DNA of 64,000 nt from an uncultured bacterium (GCA_948467735.1 CAOKFN010000001.1:134593-198592), one strand, 5' to 3'. Shown: positions 8,716 through 17,700, counted from the first letter of the stretch. Program-made: numbers and translations. Notes: a model not told the origin generated them from the sequence alone.

Positions 8716-9879
8716 TCAGCTTACCATCCAATCTTCTCTTTTTGCTTTCTCGTCTGAAATACTCCAATCAAACCATTTTCTCTCTGTGCAGTATTTACAA
8801 AATTCATTGGGTCGGGATAGCTTTTTTAATATTTCCCATCCATTTTCTGTTCCGTCCATTACATGAAATGAATTTCTATATACATCCTCCTCAGAAATAT
8901 CTAAACCAAAAAACTCTCTGTTTTCGTATAATAAAATGATTGCAGGGCAGCCATATAAACGTTCTTTTCGGAGAAAATAGCATGTTTTGCTTTCGCATTC
9001 CTGATACACCTTCCGAATATCTTCCGTATCGGCGCCATTGGACTTAAGCCCCGCAAAAAATTCAGTAATGTTTGTGCCAATTTCAATTTCTACATTATTT
9101 TGCCATGCGAACTCTAATATATTTTCTACCATCCTTCTTGTAGGCGGATATTGCGATATGCTTATCACAGCTCCACACCTTCTAATCGCTTCTATCATGT
9201 GTTCCTCCGTCCTTGGTAATAACAAGCCGTTTGAAACAACTCGGATATCCGTATAAGGAAACGCCTTCCTAACCTCATAAATGAATAAATCTAAGTCCGG
9301 ATTGACAAAGGGTTCTCCTCCCATGAGCCGAAACATTCTGATATTCGCAAACTTTTTTGAAAGCCCTGTTATAGCATCTCTAAATTCTCCGATATCAGGA
9401 AATTTCTTTTCTGTTACAAGATTGGAAAAATGTCCACAACGCTTACATTTTAAATTGCAAAAATCCGAGACATGATATTCCACATAGGGCAGACTTGGTT
9501 TGCAGTATTTAAAATGCTTAATATACGCCATCAATTCTCCTTCTTTATTTATTATGGGCAGTTCTCCGTCTAACACAGTATTTGGTATCATATAGATTTC
9601 AGTATATCCGTAGTTCAGCAGGGAGACCGCCATTTCCTGCGCGGTAAATAAATCGGCAGAAGCTATTAATACCCCCCCCATTTCCCTAAAGCTCGTCAAA
9701 AAATCTTTTACATTTACAATAGGAATTCCACATTTCCGCCCGCCTGAATATATCGGATTATTATCAATAAATAAGGCACATTCAACTTTTGCATTTTCAC
9801 ATTCCTGAATTTGTCTCGCTATGTACTCCCCAAATCGGCCTGCGCCGTATATCGCAATTTTCAATTTACTTGCCCTCAT
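8716..9879 (-). CDS. Radical SAM protein with N-terminal Rossmann-like domain
   Basis: 387 residues. An N-terminal Rossmann-like domain (KIAIYGAGRFGEYIARQI ... LFIDNN ... GVLIASADLF) is followed by a radical SAM barrel: the CNLKCKRC motif binds the [4Fe-4S] cluster, LMGGEPFVNPDLD is the SAM GGE motif, and DIRVVSNG follows. Near the C-terminus CESKTCYFLRKERLYGCPA and CKYC supply Cys residues that could bind a SPASM-like auxiliary cluster. The ATG at 9879 overlaps the preceding stop as ATGA. In glycan clusters such proteins epimerise, dehydrate or modify sugars or attached amino acids; the substrate is unknown. Confidence 0.8.
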   Translation of the reverse strand: MRASKLKIAIYGAGRFGEYIARQIQECENAKVECALFIDNNPIYSGGRKCGIPIVNVKDFLTSFREMGGVLIASADLFTAQEMAVSLLNYGYTEIYMIPNTVLDGELPIINKEGELMAYIKHFKYCKPSLPYVEYHVSDFCNLKCKRCGHFSNLVTEKKFPDIGEFRDAITGLSKKFANIRMFRLMGGEPFVNPDLDLFIYEVRKAFPYTDIRVVSNGLLLPRTEEHMIEAIRRCGAVISISQYPPTRRMVENILEFAWQNNVEIEIGTNITEFFAGLKSNGADTEDIRKVYQECESKTCYFLRKERLYGCPAIILLYENREFFGLDISEEDVYRNSFHVMDGTENGWEILKKLSRPNEFCKYCTERKWFDWSISDEKAKREDWMVS

Positions 9880-11069
9880 TTCATCATATTCCAAATCAGC
9901 TGACCATTTTTATTGATGTATTGATTCTCTTTTTTACTGCTTCTCTCCGCTATCACTATGTCCATAAAGAATCTTAAATCTATTCTCTGCTGTTCCATAA
10001 ATATTTCAGCATAACGATGATTCAAATATCTGTCTATTTCTTCTGCTCTGGATCTCGTATCATCACATATAATCACCCCATCGGATAATGTGCTGTTTTC
10101 ATTCAGCCGCAGCAACATATTTCCTTTGCAGGGAAATAGCAGAATTTGGTTATTGTCTCTATAATATCCGTTAAATATACAATCAACTCCGGTATCTATG
10201 TAATGTATTTTCCAACCAGACGGATACGGAATAACACCCTCCTCCGTTTCGTTTAACACTTTAATTTCCATTTCATTCGCTGGAATTAACAATAAATGCT
10301 TTTGTATTACTAAAACATGCCTATATGGGCATTCTATTTCTCCGCCATAATTATATATGACCTCCCTACGCTTACTGTTAAGATGATATCTCCAGACATT
10401 GCCGACCCATGTCAATACTAACAGTTCCTCCCTGCCATACTCCACAATATCCACTATCTTTTTTTCACCTTCCGGAAACGGAATCATTTCACATTCATAG
10501 CTGTGCAGGTTATATTTCACCATAAAACTGCCTGCTAAACTGGCTAAATATGTGATATTCTCTCTTTGACAGCTCTGACTGAACTTATCTTTTATATTCC
10601 CTGTCGCAAGCCTGCTAAAATCCGCCAGCCAATTTCTGTCACACCGAAACTCTTCTTTTTCTAAATCAAAAATACATATGTCGCTCCCTACATGTGGAAA
10701 CATAATTATTTTTCCATCATATAGATTTGCCGCTCTAAACTTTGCAATCTCCATGACGAGACTTTCCGGCAGTTTCCAATACTTTGTATGTAAGCTCTCT
10801 ATATCAAGCCTGACTAAATAATTAGAAAACCAAGGAATAAAATATACGAACTTTTGATATGCAATTACCTGATAATAAAGCTTATCCGCCCATACATCCG
10901 CATGATCAAATAAACCTAAAAATTCTACAGCTCCGGTTTCAGCATTTAATCTGTAATAACCATTCCATTCCAAAGCGCTTGTCCAAAAAAAACCGTTAAT
11001 ATATGCAGCGCCAAGAAAATGCAGGGGCATTTCACTTTTATTCGTATTTTTTTCTCCTATAAACCTCAT
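9876..11069 (-). CDS. Predicted beta-propeller protein, function unknown
   Basis: 397 residues, not recognised. It reads as a series of short hydrophobic strands about 40-50 residues apart (GFFWTSALEWNGYYRLN, YFIPWFSNYLVRLDI, IIMFPHVGSDICIFDLE, LLVLTWVGNVWRYHLN, LLLIPANEMEIKVLN, ILLFPCKGNMLLRLN), the pattern of a beta-propeller. No signal peptide or membrane span is seen. The ATG at 11069 has AAAGGGAA eight bases upstream and is preferred over 11093. Its stop overlaps the radical SAM start, so the pair is co-translated; the propeller may be a sensor or scaffold for that enzyme, which is inference. Confidence 0.65.
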   Translation of the reverse strand: MRFIGEKNTNKSEMPLHFLGAAYINGFFWTSALEWNGYYRLNAETGAVEFLGLFDHADVWADKLYYQVIAYQKFVYFIPWFSNYLVRLDIESLHTKYWKLPESLVMEIAKFRAANLYDGKIIMFPHVGSDICIFDLEKEEFRCDRNWLADFSRLATGNIKDKFSQSCQRENITYLASLAGSFMVKYNLHSYECEMIPFPEGEKKIVDIVEYGREELLVLTWVGNVWRYHLNSKRREVIYNYGGEIECPYRHVLVIQKHLLLIPANEMEIKVLNETEEGVIPYPSGWKIHYIDTGVDCIFNGYYRDNNQILLFPCKGNMLLRLNENSTLSDGVIICDDTRSRAEEIDRYLNHRYAEIFMEQQRIDLRFFMDIVIAERSSKKENQYINKNGQLIWNMMK

Positions 11070-11127
11070 ATTATATTCCCTTTTGTCATGCATTACTCTG
11101 TCTCAAGCTTTCACACTGACTTTTATT

Positions 11128-11793
11128 TTACCTATGCAGATTCTTTGACGCATCTGACAAGCATCCATAATAATACCGGTTAAACCCTGCATCTTCCATT
11201 AACCTTCCAACCTTATCTATATCATACGAAACCCTGCACAGCCGAAAATCATTACCATCATAAAACGCAAAAGCCGCTCTGTTATCGCCATCCCTCGGCT
11301 GCCCCACCGAGCCCGGATTACAGTATATTTTATTTTTATACCCCGCAACCCTTTGAATATGTGTATGACCGGAGACAAATACGTTACCGTCTATTCCATT
11401 AAAATATTCTTCTGTCGGCTCTAAATACTCGTCAATAGGATTTTTCCATCCACCATGCACCATAACCACTTCCTGTATTCTTCGCATCACAGGGAACGAA
11501 AACATCCATTCCCTGTTTTCGTTTGTTATAATTTTTCTTTGATATGCCAGACAATCCCTTACGCTTTGGGATCTTTCGCACTCTGTACCCGACGCCATAT
11601 ACCAGTCATGATTTCCCATGACACATTTCACATTTCTTTTTCTCAACTCATCACAACATTCATTAATCTGTGAATAGTACCCTGCTATATCTCCCAGACA
11701 CACGATTTCAGAGACGCCGCAGGAATCAATCTTATTCAGTACTTCCTTCAATGCCTCAAAATTTCCGTGAATATCAGATATTATTGCCATCAT
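11128..11793 (-). CDS. Calcineurin-like metallophosphoesterase (YfcE/MJ0936-type)
   Basis: 221 residues with the full set of metallophosphoesterase motifs in order: ISDIHGN, CLGDIAGY, VMGNHDWY, MVHGG and VSGHTHIQ, then NPGSVGQPRDG, which is typical of the small phosphodiesterase group. These residues bind two metal ions. It overlaps the ATP-grasp gene by 20 bases, so translation is probably coupled. It should hydrolyse a phosphodiester or phosphomonoester in the cytosol. Its link to the glycan pathway is only by position. Confidence 0.88.
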   Translation of the reverse strand: MMAIISDIHGNFEALKEVLNKIDSCGVSEIVCLGDIAGYYSQINECCDELRKRNVKCVMGNHDWYMASGTECERSQSVRDCLAYQRKIITNENREWMFSFPVMRRIQEVVMVHGGWKNPIDEYLEPTEEYFNGIDGNVFVSGHTHIQRVAGYKNKIYCNPGSVGQPRDGDNRAAFAFYDGNDFRLCRVSYDIDKVGRLMEDAGFNRYYYGCLSDASKNLHR

Positions 11794-12730
11794 AAAAAAT
11801 ATAATCCTCTATATAACGAATCGCCCTGCCCCTTTTTATCACAGGCTGCTCTATTTTTCTGCCCTCCAAAAAATAATCTGCCGCCATTTTACTTTCATTA
11901 TATCCAAACGAACCTTTTATTGATGTAGATGATGATATTCTAGGATTAATTTCTAAAAGCTTCCAGCTTCCATTGTCCTGCCGGAACTGAAAATTTGTCG
12001 GTCCCACCGGATGGAAAATATGAGCCAGTTCCAAAACAATCGATTTAATATCTGCTTCATCTACAATCTCTGCCTGTTCGGTATATCCATTTGGCGACAA
12101 TTTGCGCCGCATCATTATAAGCGCTTTCATTTCACTATGTACATCAAAAAAAGCTGATGCCGTATATTCGGCGGAGTCCGTGCCTATATATTCCTGCATC
12201 ATAAGGACTTTCCCTATTTGTTCCTGATACTTTTCAAAAACTTCTTTAGAATCCACCTTTACAACGCCTTTCGCCCCAAAACCACGCCTCGGTTTTAGAA
12301 TAAAGGGAATTTTAAACCTGCCGTAATCAGCTTTTATATAGGATTCAATACAATAATCCTTATCATATTTTTTTAATTCCTTATAAAACAACCACTTATC
12401 CAGACACAATTCAATTAACTCTTTTGTATTCAACAAAACAAACGTGCCGGTATCTTCCAGCGCCTTTCGATGCCGGTTCCAAAATGCCATGTCGGCTTCT
12501 ATGCCCGGAATAATCATATCCACATTATATTTTTCTATTAACTCTATTAAAACTGATAAATATTCATCATTTTCTGTTGCAGGAACCATTTCAACGATAT
12601 CCGCAAAGCACTCGGCCGGCGAATCAGAATAAATCGTTGTCCCAATCAATCTATATCCCTGTGTTCTAAGACATTTTAAGATTCCATATCCAACAATGCC
12701 GGAAGCTCCCGAAACCAATATTGTTATCAT
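11774..12730 (-). CDS. ATP-grasp ligase (carbamoyl-phosphate-synthase-like)
   Basis: 318 residues. An N-terminal pre-ATP-grasp Rossmann domain (TILVSGASGIVGYGILKCL) is followed by ATP-grasp elements: IPFILKPRRGFGAKGVVKV (ATP lysine and glycine loop), MMQEYIGTDSAEYTASA, and WKLLEINPRISSSTS with the Mg-binding Glu-Ile-Asn. Such enzymes join a carboxylate to an amine, thiol or hydroxyl through an acyl phosphate. In sugar clusters they commonly attach an amino acid or similar group to an amino sugar. The exact substrate is unknown. Confidence 0.85.
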   Translation of the reverse strand: MITILVSGASGIVGYGILKCLRTQGYRLIGTTIYSDSPAECFADIVEMVPATENDEYLSVLIELIEKYNVDMIIPGIEADMAFWNRHRKALEDTGTFVLLNTKELIELCLDKWLFYKELKKYDKDYCIESYIKADYGRFKIPFILKPRRGFGAKGVVKVDSKEVFEKYQEQIGKVLMMQEYIGTDSAEYTASAFFDVHSEMKALIMMRRKLSPNGYTEQAEIVDEADIKSIVLELAHIFHPVGPTNFQFRQDNGSWKLLEINPRISSSTSIKGSFGYNESKMAADYFLEGRKIEQPVIKRGRAIRYIEDYIFYDGNNI

Positions 12731-12767
12731 TTATTACTAAGTCTCCTGTAACAGTATAAGAATATTT

Positions 12768-13598
12768 TTAACAGCAATCCTTTATTTTCCTCATTGCTTC
12801 TTCAAATCCGATGAATCTTATGCCCTGCTTTGCATAAAAATCATCTTTTGTATAAAACGGATTATCAGGAACATCTGCCTTATCTGGCAAAAAATACACC
12901 TTTGAATCACTATGAAAGGCTTTAACAATAATATCTGCCACCTCTTTTAAGGAATAATTTCGTTTATCTATTGCATCAATATCTTCCTCCAGACAATGTT
13001 CGGCTGCATATACCAAAATTTCATATAAGTTATCCGCATAAATATAGTTTCTCAGTGCATCATGACTGCCATATATTTTAATGGGATCATTTTTGATTGC
13101 GCATTTTATCATATGGTATATCAGCGGCTGCGCCTTGGAAAATCGCCAATCATTCCCAAAAATCTGGCTTGGTCTAACGATGCATAAAGCAATCCCATTC
13201 TCTTTACAATATAGTCTTGCCGTTTCCTCTGCCTGCTTTTTAGAAAGGGAATAGAAATTATAATATGCAGAATTTCTGCCCAAAACTGCACTCATTGACG
13301 ATATTAAAATAACCTGCTTTACATCATTTTTTTTCGCTGCGATACAAACCTTTAGCGTTCCCAACACATTTGTTCCAATCATTTCTAATATATCAGAATC
13401 ATCCTGCGCATGCAGCATTCCGGCAAAATGAATCATAGAATCCGCTTTATCCGGCAGTACCAAATTGTCATTTTTTAAAAAATCAAAAATGATATCACTA
13501 TTTCTTCTACCCACAGTAATAATTTCCATTTTATTTTCTACATATTTTATAAAGTTTGACCCGACAGCAGATGTGGGGGCCGTAACGATTAATCTCAA
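12768..13598 (-). CDS. NAD-dependent epimerase/dehydratase (extended SDR)
   Basis: 276 residues of the short-chain dehydrogenase/reductase family. The N-terminus MRLIVTAPTSAVGSNFIKYV stands where GxxGxxG is expected; only part of the glycine motif is kept, so NAD binding may be weakened. Downstream are MIHFAGMLH, ISSMSAVLG, and YNFYSLSKKQAEE, which contains the catalytic YxxxK, followed by CIVRPSQIFG. The start is TTG at 13598 with AGGAGG seven bases upstream. It probably modifies a nucleotide-sugar for the locus; whether it is epimerase, reductase or dehydratase is not decidable by eye. Confidence 0.82.
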   Translation of the reverse strand: MRLIVTAPTSAVGSNFIKYVENKMEIITVGRRNSDIIFDFLKNDNLVLPDKADSMIHFAGMLHAQDDSDILEMIGTNVLGTLKVCIAAKKNDVKQVILISSMSAVLGRNSAYYNFYSLSKKQAEETARLYCKENGIALCIVRPSQIFGNDWRFSKAQPLIYHMIKCAIKNDPIKIYGSHDALRNYIYADNLYEILVYAAEHCLEEDIDAIDKRNYSLKEVADIIVKAFHSDSKVYFLPDKADVPDNPFYTKDDFYAKQGIRFIGFEEAMRKIKDCC

Positions 13599-13623
13599 TA
13601 TCTATCCTCCTGAATAAAACTTC

Positions 13624-13752
13624 TCAAACTTTAAAAATCCATAAATCTAAACATAAGGCTTTCCGCATTAAAATACTCAGCAATTCTTTCGCTTTCTGCT
13701 GTTCCATCTCTTCTGCCACGGAATCATTTTGCATAATCTGCTCATTTGTCAT
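13624..13752 (-). CDS. Possible 42-residue peptide coupled to the WbqC-like gene
   Basis: A short frame starting MTNEQIMQNDSVAEEMEQQ. Its ATG overlaps the stop of the WbqC-like gene as ATGA, and AGGAGG for the next gene lies just after it. In another frame (two bases on) the same stretch reads GRRDGTAESERIAEYFNAES up to a stop, which is also protein-like, so this could be the frameshifted remnant of a larger gene. No family recognised. Confidence 0.3.
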   Translation of the reverse strand: MTNEQIMQNDSVAEEMEQQKAKELLSILMRKALCLDLWIFKV

Positions 13753-14462
13753 TGATTTTCAATGATTATATACCTGTCTAAATATTTCCTTATCTCTTCT
13801 ACTGAATTAAACATCATAACATCGACAATGGATAAATTAGCTTGAAATTCATTATCAAACTGTTTATAGACAATATTCTCCGTCTGTAAAAATCTTAAAT
13901 CGACGCCTCTGCTTTTAAATACATCAAACGAATATAAATGCTGTCCGCCAATCGAATTATAGTACTCATCTGCACCCAGTATCTCGCAGATATCCAATAT
14001 TTTTTCCTGTCCCTTCAAATCCTCTGTTTTGTTTAAGGATGATGAAATAACAAACTCTGTTTTTATGCCGAGACAGTCGCATATTATATAAAAAGAATTT
14101 TCAATAAACGCCGCCAAATTACTGCTTCTGCAAGTTAGAATCTTCTCAATTACCGTACATGCCATATTAAAATACGGCGCCTTTTTATATGCGAATTCAA
14201 TCATCTTCATTCGTTTATTTACCAGCTTGGAATCCTGTATGATTGAAATCTCATTTATTTTTTTATTTTGACTCGCCTCGGATATCCATACATTAATATA
14301 GTGTGGTTTTCCGTTAACTAATATTCTGTTGCGATTGATCCATCCTCTGTTTATAAAGTTTACATCATCATACACCACATATTTATCTACAATATTCATC
14401 AGCTGCCAGTACCCTATATACGGCAGAAAATATGGCTGCATAATTCCCGCTTTCACGCACAA
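13749..14462 (-). CDS. WbqC-like family protein
   Basis: 237 residues that match the WbqC family: GIMQPYFLPYIGYWQLMNIV, then VVYDDVNFINRGWINRNRIL and YINVWIS. This family occurs in O-antigen and other surface-glycan clusters and is proposed to help add acyl or aminoacyl groups to amino sugars; no mechanism is firmly known to me. The start is probably TTG at 14462 behind AAAGGAAAGA, with GTG at 14456 as alternative. Its stop is coupled to a short following frame, and the SDR and ATP-grasp genes are next. Confidence 0.82.
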   Translation of the reverse strand: MCVKAGIMQPYFLPYIGYWQLMNIVDKYVVYDDVNFINRGWINRNRILVNGKPHYINVWISEASQNKKINEISIIQDSKLVNKRMKMIEFAYKKAPYFNMACTVIEKILTCRSSNLAAFIENSFYIICDCLGIKTEFVISSSLNKTEDLKGQEKILDICEILGADEYYNSIGGQHLYSFDVFKSRGVDLRFLQTENIVYKQFDNEFQANLSIVDVMMFNSVEEIRKYLDRYIIIENQ

Positions 14463-14478
14463 TCTTTCCTTTCACGCA

Positions 14479-14509
14479 GGCAGATACACCTGCGAAAAAT
14501 GTATCTGCC
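14479..14509 (-). terminator. Stem-loop after the secreted-protein gene
   Basis: Arms GGCAGATACA (14479-14488) and TGTATCTGCC (14500-14509) enclose an 11-base loop in the gap between the secreted protein and the WbqC-like gene. There is no clear T-run, so partial termination or RNA stabilisation is as likely as a full stop. Confidence 0.4.
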
Positions 14510-14549
14510 CGCCAGTATTTATTTTACAAATCTCCTACGCACAAATCGC

Positions 14550-15656
14550 TTACGGATTCTCTGCCGGAATGTTGATAGCAAACTTCACTTCCGAATTATC
14601 TGTCAAAATAAGAGTTCCTTCTGCGTTTGTCACTCCGCGCAAGGTTGCAAGCCATACTTCTCCAAGCTGACAAGTGACAGAGCCTCCGGTGGTTTTATCA
14701 TAATTTTCTTCATTCCACTCGGCGGGTGCGCTGTCTATATTATACGGCCCTCCGTTACTGTTTTTAATCCACATTTCCTTATAGTTCTTATCAGCAGTCA
14801 GGCCTTCTATGGAAATCAGTCCTGTCGCCGACACGCTGACCACGGGGCCTAATTTCACCATCGCGCCCGTCCCCGTAATGACGGTTACATCAGAAGAAGC
14901 AACTTCATTGCTATAAACAGCGGTGATCTTGATACCGCTTGTCAATTTAGTCCAATCTGCGTTCGCATTCATTTCACCGCCGAAGGTAAACGCAGTGGCT
15001 CCTTTGCCGTTTGCTTCCAGCTGTTTTAACGTATACTTATCTGCCACATTGTTGTCGGTCGTAGTACCCAGTTCCACTCCTCCGGTGCTTGCAGGCTCAT
15101 ACTCGGCCTTCAAAAGCTTAAAGCCTACACGGTTGACGCCATCCTTTATTGTCACAGCAGCACTTGTGGCTCCAGTCATTTTTACACTGTTCAAATCAGC
15201 AGGCGCAGTATCCTTTGAAATCGCGTTAGAGCCTACCGTTACCGTCGTGGTATCCGCAGGAACAACTGTCAAATGGATCTTATACTCTCCGTCTTCCGCA
15301 TCCGTAATTTCCTGTGCGGAATCAACAAATGTGACTTTATTGTCGCCTGTATTCTCGTCTGCAACCGTAAGCTTAACTGTTATCACCTGATCCTTATTGC
15401 CTTTGTTGATCATGCCGTAACTTTTTGACAGGATCTGAGCCGTAGACGTATCCGCGGCATCGCTGCCTACCTTTACCGTCAATCCTTCCGGATTGAATGC
15501 TATTGCATAGGTTGTAGGCACCACTACATCCAGAACTTCAAAGGAATAAATAGGCGCGCTCGAGTCTACTGTAGGATCTGCCGCCAGTACCGACAGAGGC
15601 GTACTCATAACCATAGCAGCGGACAATACCGCCGTAACAACTTTTTTCATTTTCAT
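14550..15656 (-). CDS. Secreted cell-surface protein, function unknown
   Basis: 368 residues with a clear signal peptide (MKMKKVVTAVLSAAMVMSTP then LSVLAAD, cleavage after ALA-A). The mature part is rich in Thr, Val, Asp and Ala in short beta strands and contains NKGNKDQVITVKL, resembling the beta-sandwich surface proteins of Clostridia. There is no LPxTG motif or C-terminal membrane anchor. GGAGG lies upstream of the ATG at 15656. It interrupts the glycan genes and follows a membrane-anchored protein that may be functionally paired with it. It could be an S-layer-like or WxL-like protein, but neither signature is certain. Confidence 0.7.
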   Translation of the reverse strand: MKMKKVVTAVLSAAMVMSTPLSVLAADPTVDSSAPIYSFEVLDVVVPTTYAIAFNPEGLTVKVGSDAADTSTAQILSKSYGMINKGNKDQVITVKLTVADENTGDNKVTFVDSAQEITDAEDGEYKIHLTVVPADTTTVTVGSNAISKDTAPADLNSVKMTGATSAAVTIKDGVNRVGFKLLKAEYEPASTGGVELGTTTDNNVADKYTLKQLEANGKGATAFTFGGEMNANADWTKLTSGIKITAVYSNEVASSDVTVITGTGAMVKLGPVVSVSATGLISIEGLTADKNYKEMWIKNSNGGPYNIDSAPAEWNEENYDKTTGGSVTCQLGEVWLATLRGVTNAEGTLILTDNSEVKFAINIPAENP

Positions 15657-15706
15657 TTTTCATTTCCTCCTTCACACAGCAGTACATTTTCTATGTACCG
15701 TCTGAT

Positions 15707-16252
15707 TTAATGGTTGATAGTAATCGTAATGTTGAACCCTACCGTACTCACCTCCTCATAATTTTCATCCACCAAGGTATACATCACCACCGCGTCGTAT
15801 TCACCCTTCGCAAGCTTCTTTTCAAGTTTGATGTCTTTTATCTCCTCTCCCAGCCGAATGATAGGCGATGAATACAGCAGCTCGTTCGATAATCTGTCAT
15901 ACACATCAAAATAAATATCATGCAGATTGCTCGCCACGTTAGCCACATAGGCAGTGGCGGAAGCGGATTCTCCGTCCTTAAAAACCCATGAGGTGGTCAT
16001 CCGACACTCAAACATTCCCTCCGCCACTTTCTCGCTGACGTCATCCATGATGGCTTCATTGTTTGACGGACTTACAAAACCTCGGTCCATCACCATGTTT
16101 CTGTCTGCCCCTGCCTGACTCTCCTGCTCGGCATGATTTCCCTGCTTTAAAAGCAGCATAATACATGCCGCCAATGCCGCAGCCATCAGAATAAATACGA
16201 CGATAATGATGTTTCTGCGCAGTTTATCTGCTTTTTCCCCTTGGTTTTCCAT
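15707..16252 (-). CDS. Membrane-anchored extracellular protein, function unknown
   Basis: 181 residues. A basic N-terminus (KADKLRR) leads into one membrane helix (NIIIVVFILMAAALAACIML), with the rest predicted outside the cell. The outer domain (about 80-181) is beta-rich: CRMTTSWVFKDGESASATAY, then IYFDVYDR and YDAVVMYTLVDENYEEVS. AAGGAGGAATT precedes the ATG. It is next to the secreted 368-residue protein and may form a surface complex with it. No family recognised. Confidence 0.7.
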   Translation of the reverse strand: MENQGEKADKLRRNIIIVVFILMAAALAACIMLLLKQGNHAEQESQAGADRNMVMDRGFVSPSNNEAIMDDVSEKVAEGMFECRMTTSWVFKDGESASATAYVANVASNLHDIYFDVYDRLSNELLYSSPIIRLGEEIKDIKLEKKLAKGEYDAVVMYTLVDENYEEVSTVGFNITITINH

Positions 16253-16357
16253 ATCATAATTCCTCCTTGTATATGAATGACCTTAATCAATCATATCTAT
16301 CTTGCAGTACCTGTATTATCCGTCTTCACAAATCTGCCGCTATAAATATTTTCTGCC

Positions 16358-17482
16358 CTATTCGTTAAAACCGTCTGCCCGGCTTCTGATTATCCCCGCT
16401 ATCCTCCCTGCGTCTTCCGGACTCAAACCTTCATACAAGGGCAGAGCCAGCACTTCCGCCGCCAATTTCCGCCCACGGCTCAAGTCATCACGGCAGTATC
16501 TGCCCTTAAAACATGCTTGATCAGCCGTCAGCGGGTAGAAGTATTTCCTCGAATGAATTCCATTCTTTTTTAACAGCTCATATAATTTATCCCGGTTCAA
16601 GGGAAAGTCCTCTTCCACCAAAATCGGAAAATATCCATAATTTCTCTCCAAGCCCTCTGCTTCTCTTATAAGAATCCCGATTCCCTTGACATCCTGAAGC
16701 ATCCTTTTATATTCCTCATGCAGTTTTCTGCGTTTGGCAATGTTTTCTTTTATATGTTTTAAATTACAAAGCCCCATGATCGCGCACAGCTCGTTCATTT
16801 TTGCATTCGTTCCCACTTCGACCACCAGCTCCTCGCCGCGGATTCCAAAGTTTTTCAGGTTATATAATCTCTCATAAAGCTCCGGTGATTTGAATGTGAC
16901 CGCCCCGCCCTCTGCTGTGTTGAACACCTTTGTGGCGTGGAAGCTGAATATAGAGGCGTCCCCGTAATTCCCGATGCCCCTTCCCCCATATGTAACGCCG
17001 AAGGCATGGGCCGCGTCATAAATCACTTTTAATCCATATTTGTCCGCTGTTTTCTGTATTTCTTCCACACTACAGATGTTTCCATACACATGAACCGGAA
17101 GAATTGCGACTGTTTTAGAAGTAATCAGCTTTTCTATTCCAGTCTCGTCCATTGTCCCGTCCTCCGGCTTCACATCGCAGAACACAGGCACCAGCCCGTT
17201 TCGGATGATGGCATGAGTTGTGGATATAAATGTAAACGGGGTGGTAATTACTTCCCCGCCCTTAGGAAAATCCAGCGCCTGAATAGCAAGCTCCAGCGCC
17301 ATATGCCCGTTCACCATCAGCGACAATCTTTCCACGTCCAAATATATTCTCAACGCTTCTTCCAGCTCTTGATGATATGAGCCCATATTAGTCAGCTGCC
17401 GACTGTCCCAAAGCGGCCTGACCGCCTCTATGTATTCCTCATAAGAGGGCATTGAGGGGCGTGATACATATATCGTTTCCAT
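16358..17482 (-). CDS. DegT/DnrJ/EryC1/StrS-family sugar aminotransferase
   Basis: 374 residues, a PLP enzyme of the nucleotide-sugar aminotransferase family. Visible are NGHMALELAIQALDFPKGGE (PLP phosphate site), TTPFTFISTTHAI, VIYDAAHAFG (PLP Asp) and SIFSFHATKVFNTAEGG with the Schiff-base Lys. It should transaminate a keto-sugar nucleotide using glutamate to give an amino sugar, which could then be the target of the ATP-grasp and WbqC-like proteins. The ATG at 17482 has GGGAGG twelve bases upstream and begins METIYVSRPSMP, matching the family start; a longer frame to 17554 lacks a good binding site. Confidence 0.88.
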   Translation of the reverse strand: METIYVSRPSMPSYEEYIEAVRPLWDSRQLTNMGSYHQELEEALRIYLDVERLSLMVNGHMALELAIQALDFPKGGEVITTPFTFISTTHAIIRNGLVPVFCDVKPEDGTMDETGIEKLITSKTVAILPVHVYGNICSVEEIQKTADKYGLKVIYDAAHAFGVTYGGRGIGNYGDASIFSFHATKVFNTAEGGAVTFKSPELYERLYNLKNFGIRGEELVVEVGTNAKMNELCAIMGLCNLKHIKENIAKRRKLHEEYKRMLQDVKGIGILIREAEGLERNYGYFPILVEEDFPLNRDKLYELLKKNGIHSRKYFYPLTADQACFKGRYCRDDLSRGRKLAAEVLALPLYEGLSPEDAGRIAGIIRSRADGFNE

Positions 17483-17700
17483 TTGACAATAATTCCTCCC
17501 CTCTCCCAGCTCTTCTGCATATGCTGACAATGATAACTTTTTCCTTGCAGACATTCCTCATGCCTTAATATATCAACAGATTTTTCCATGAATCATCCCC
17601 TGCTCTTCTTCAGAAGATATGTTCATTCCCCATCTGCGCCGCAGAGCGGCAGTCCGCCTTAACCAGCTGCGTCCTGCTGTCCGCCGCAGCTTTTCCGTCA

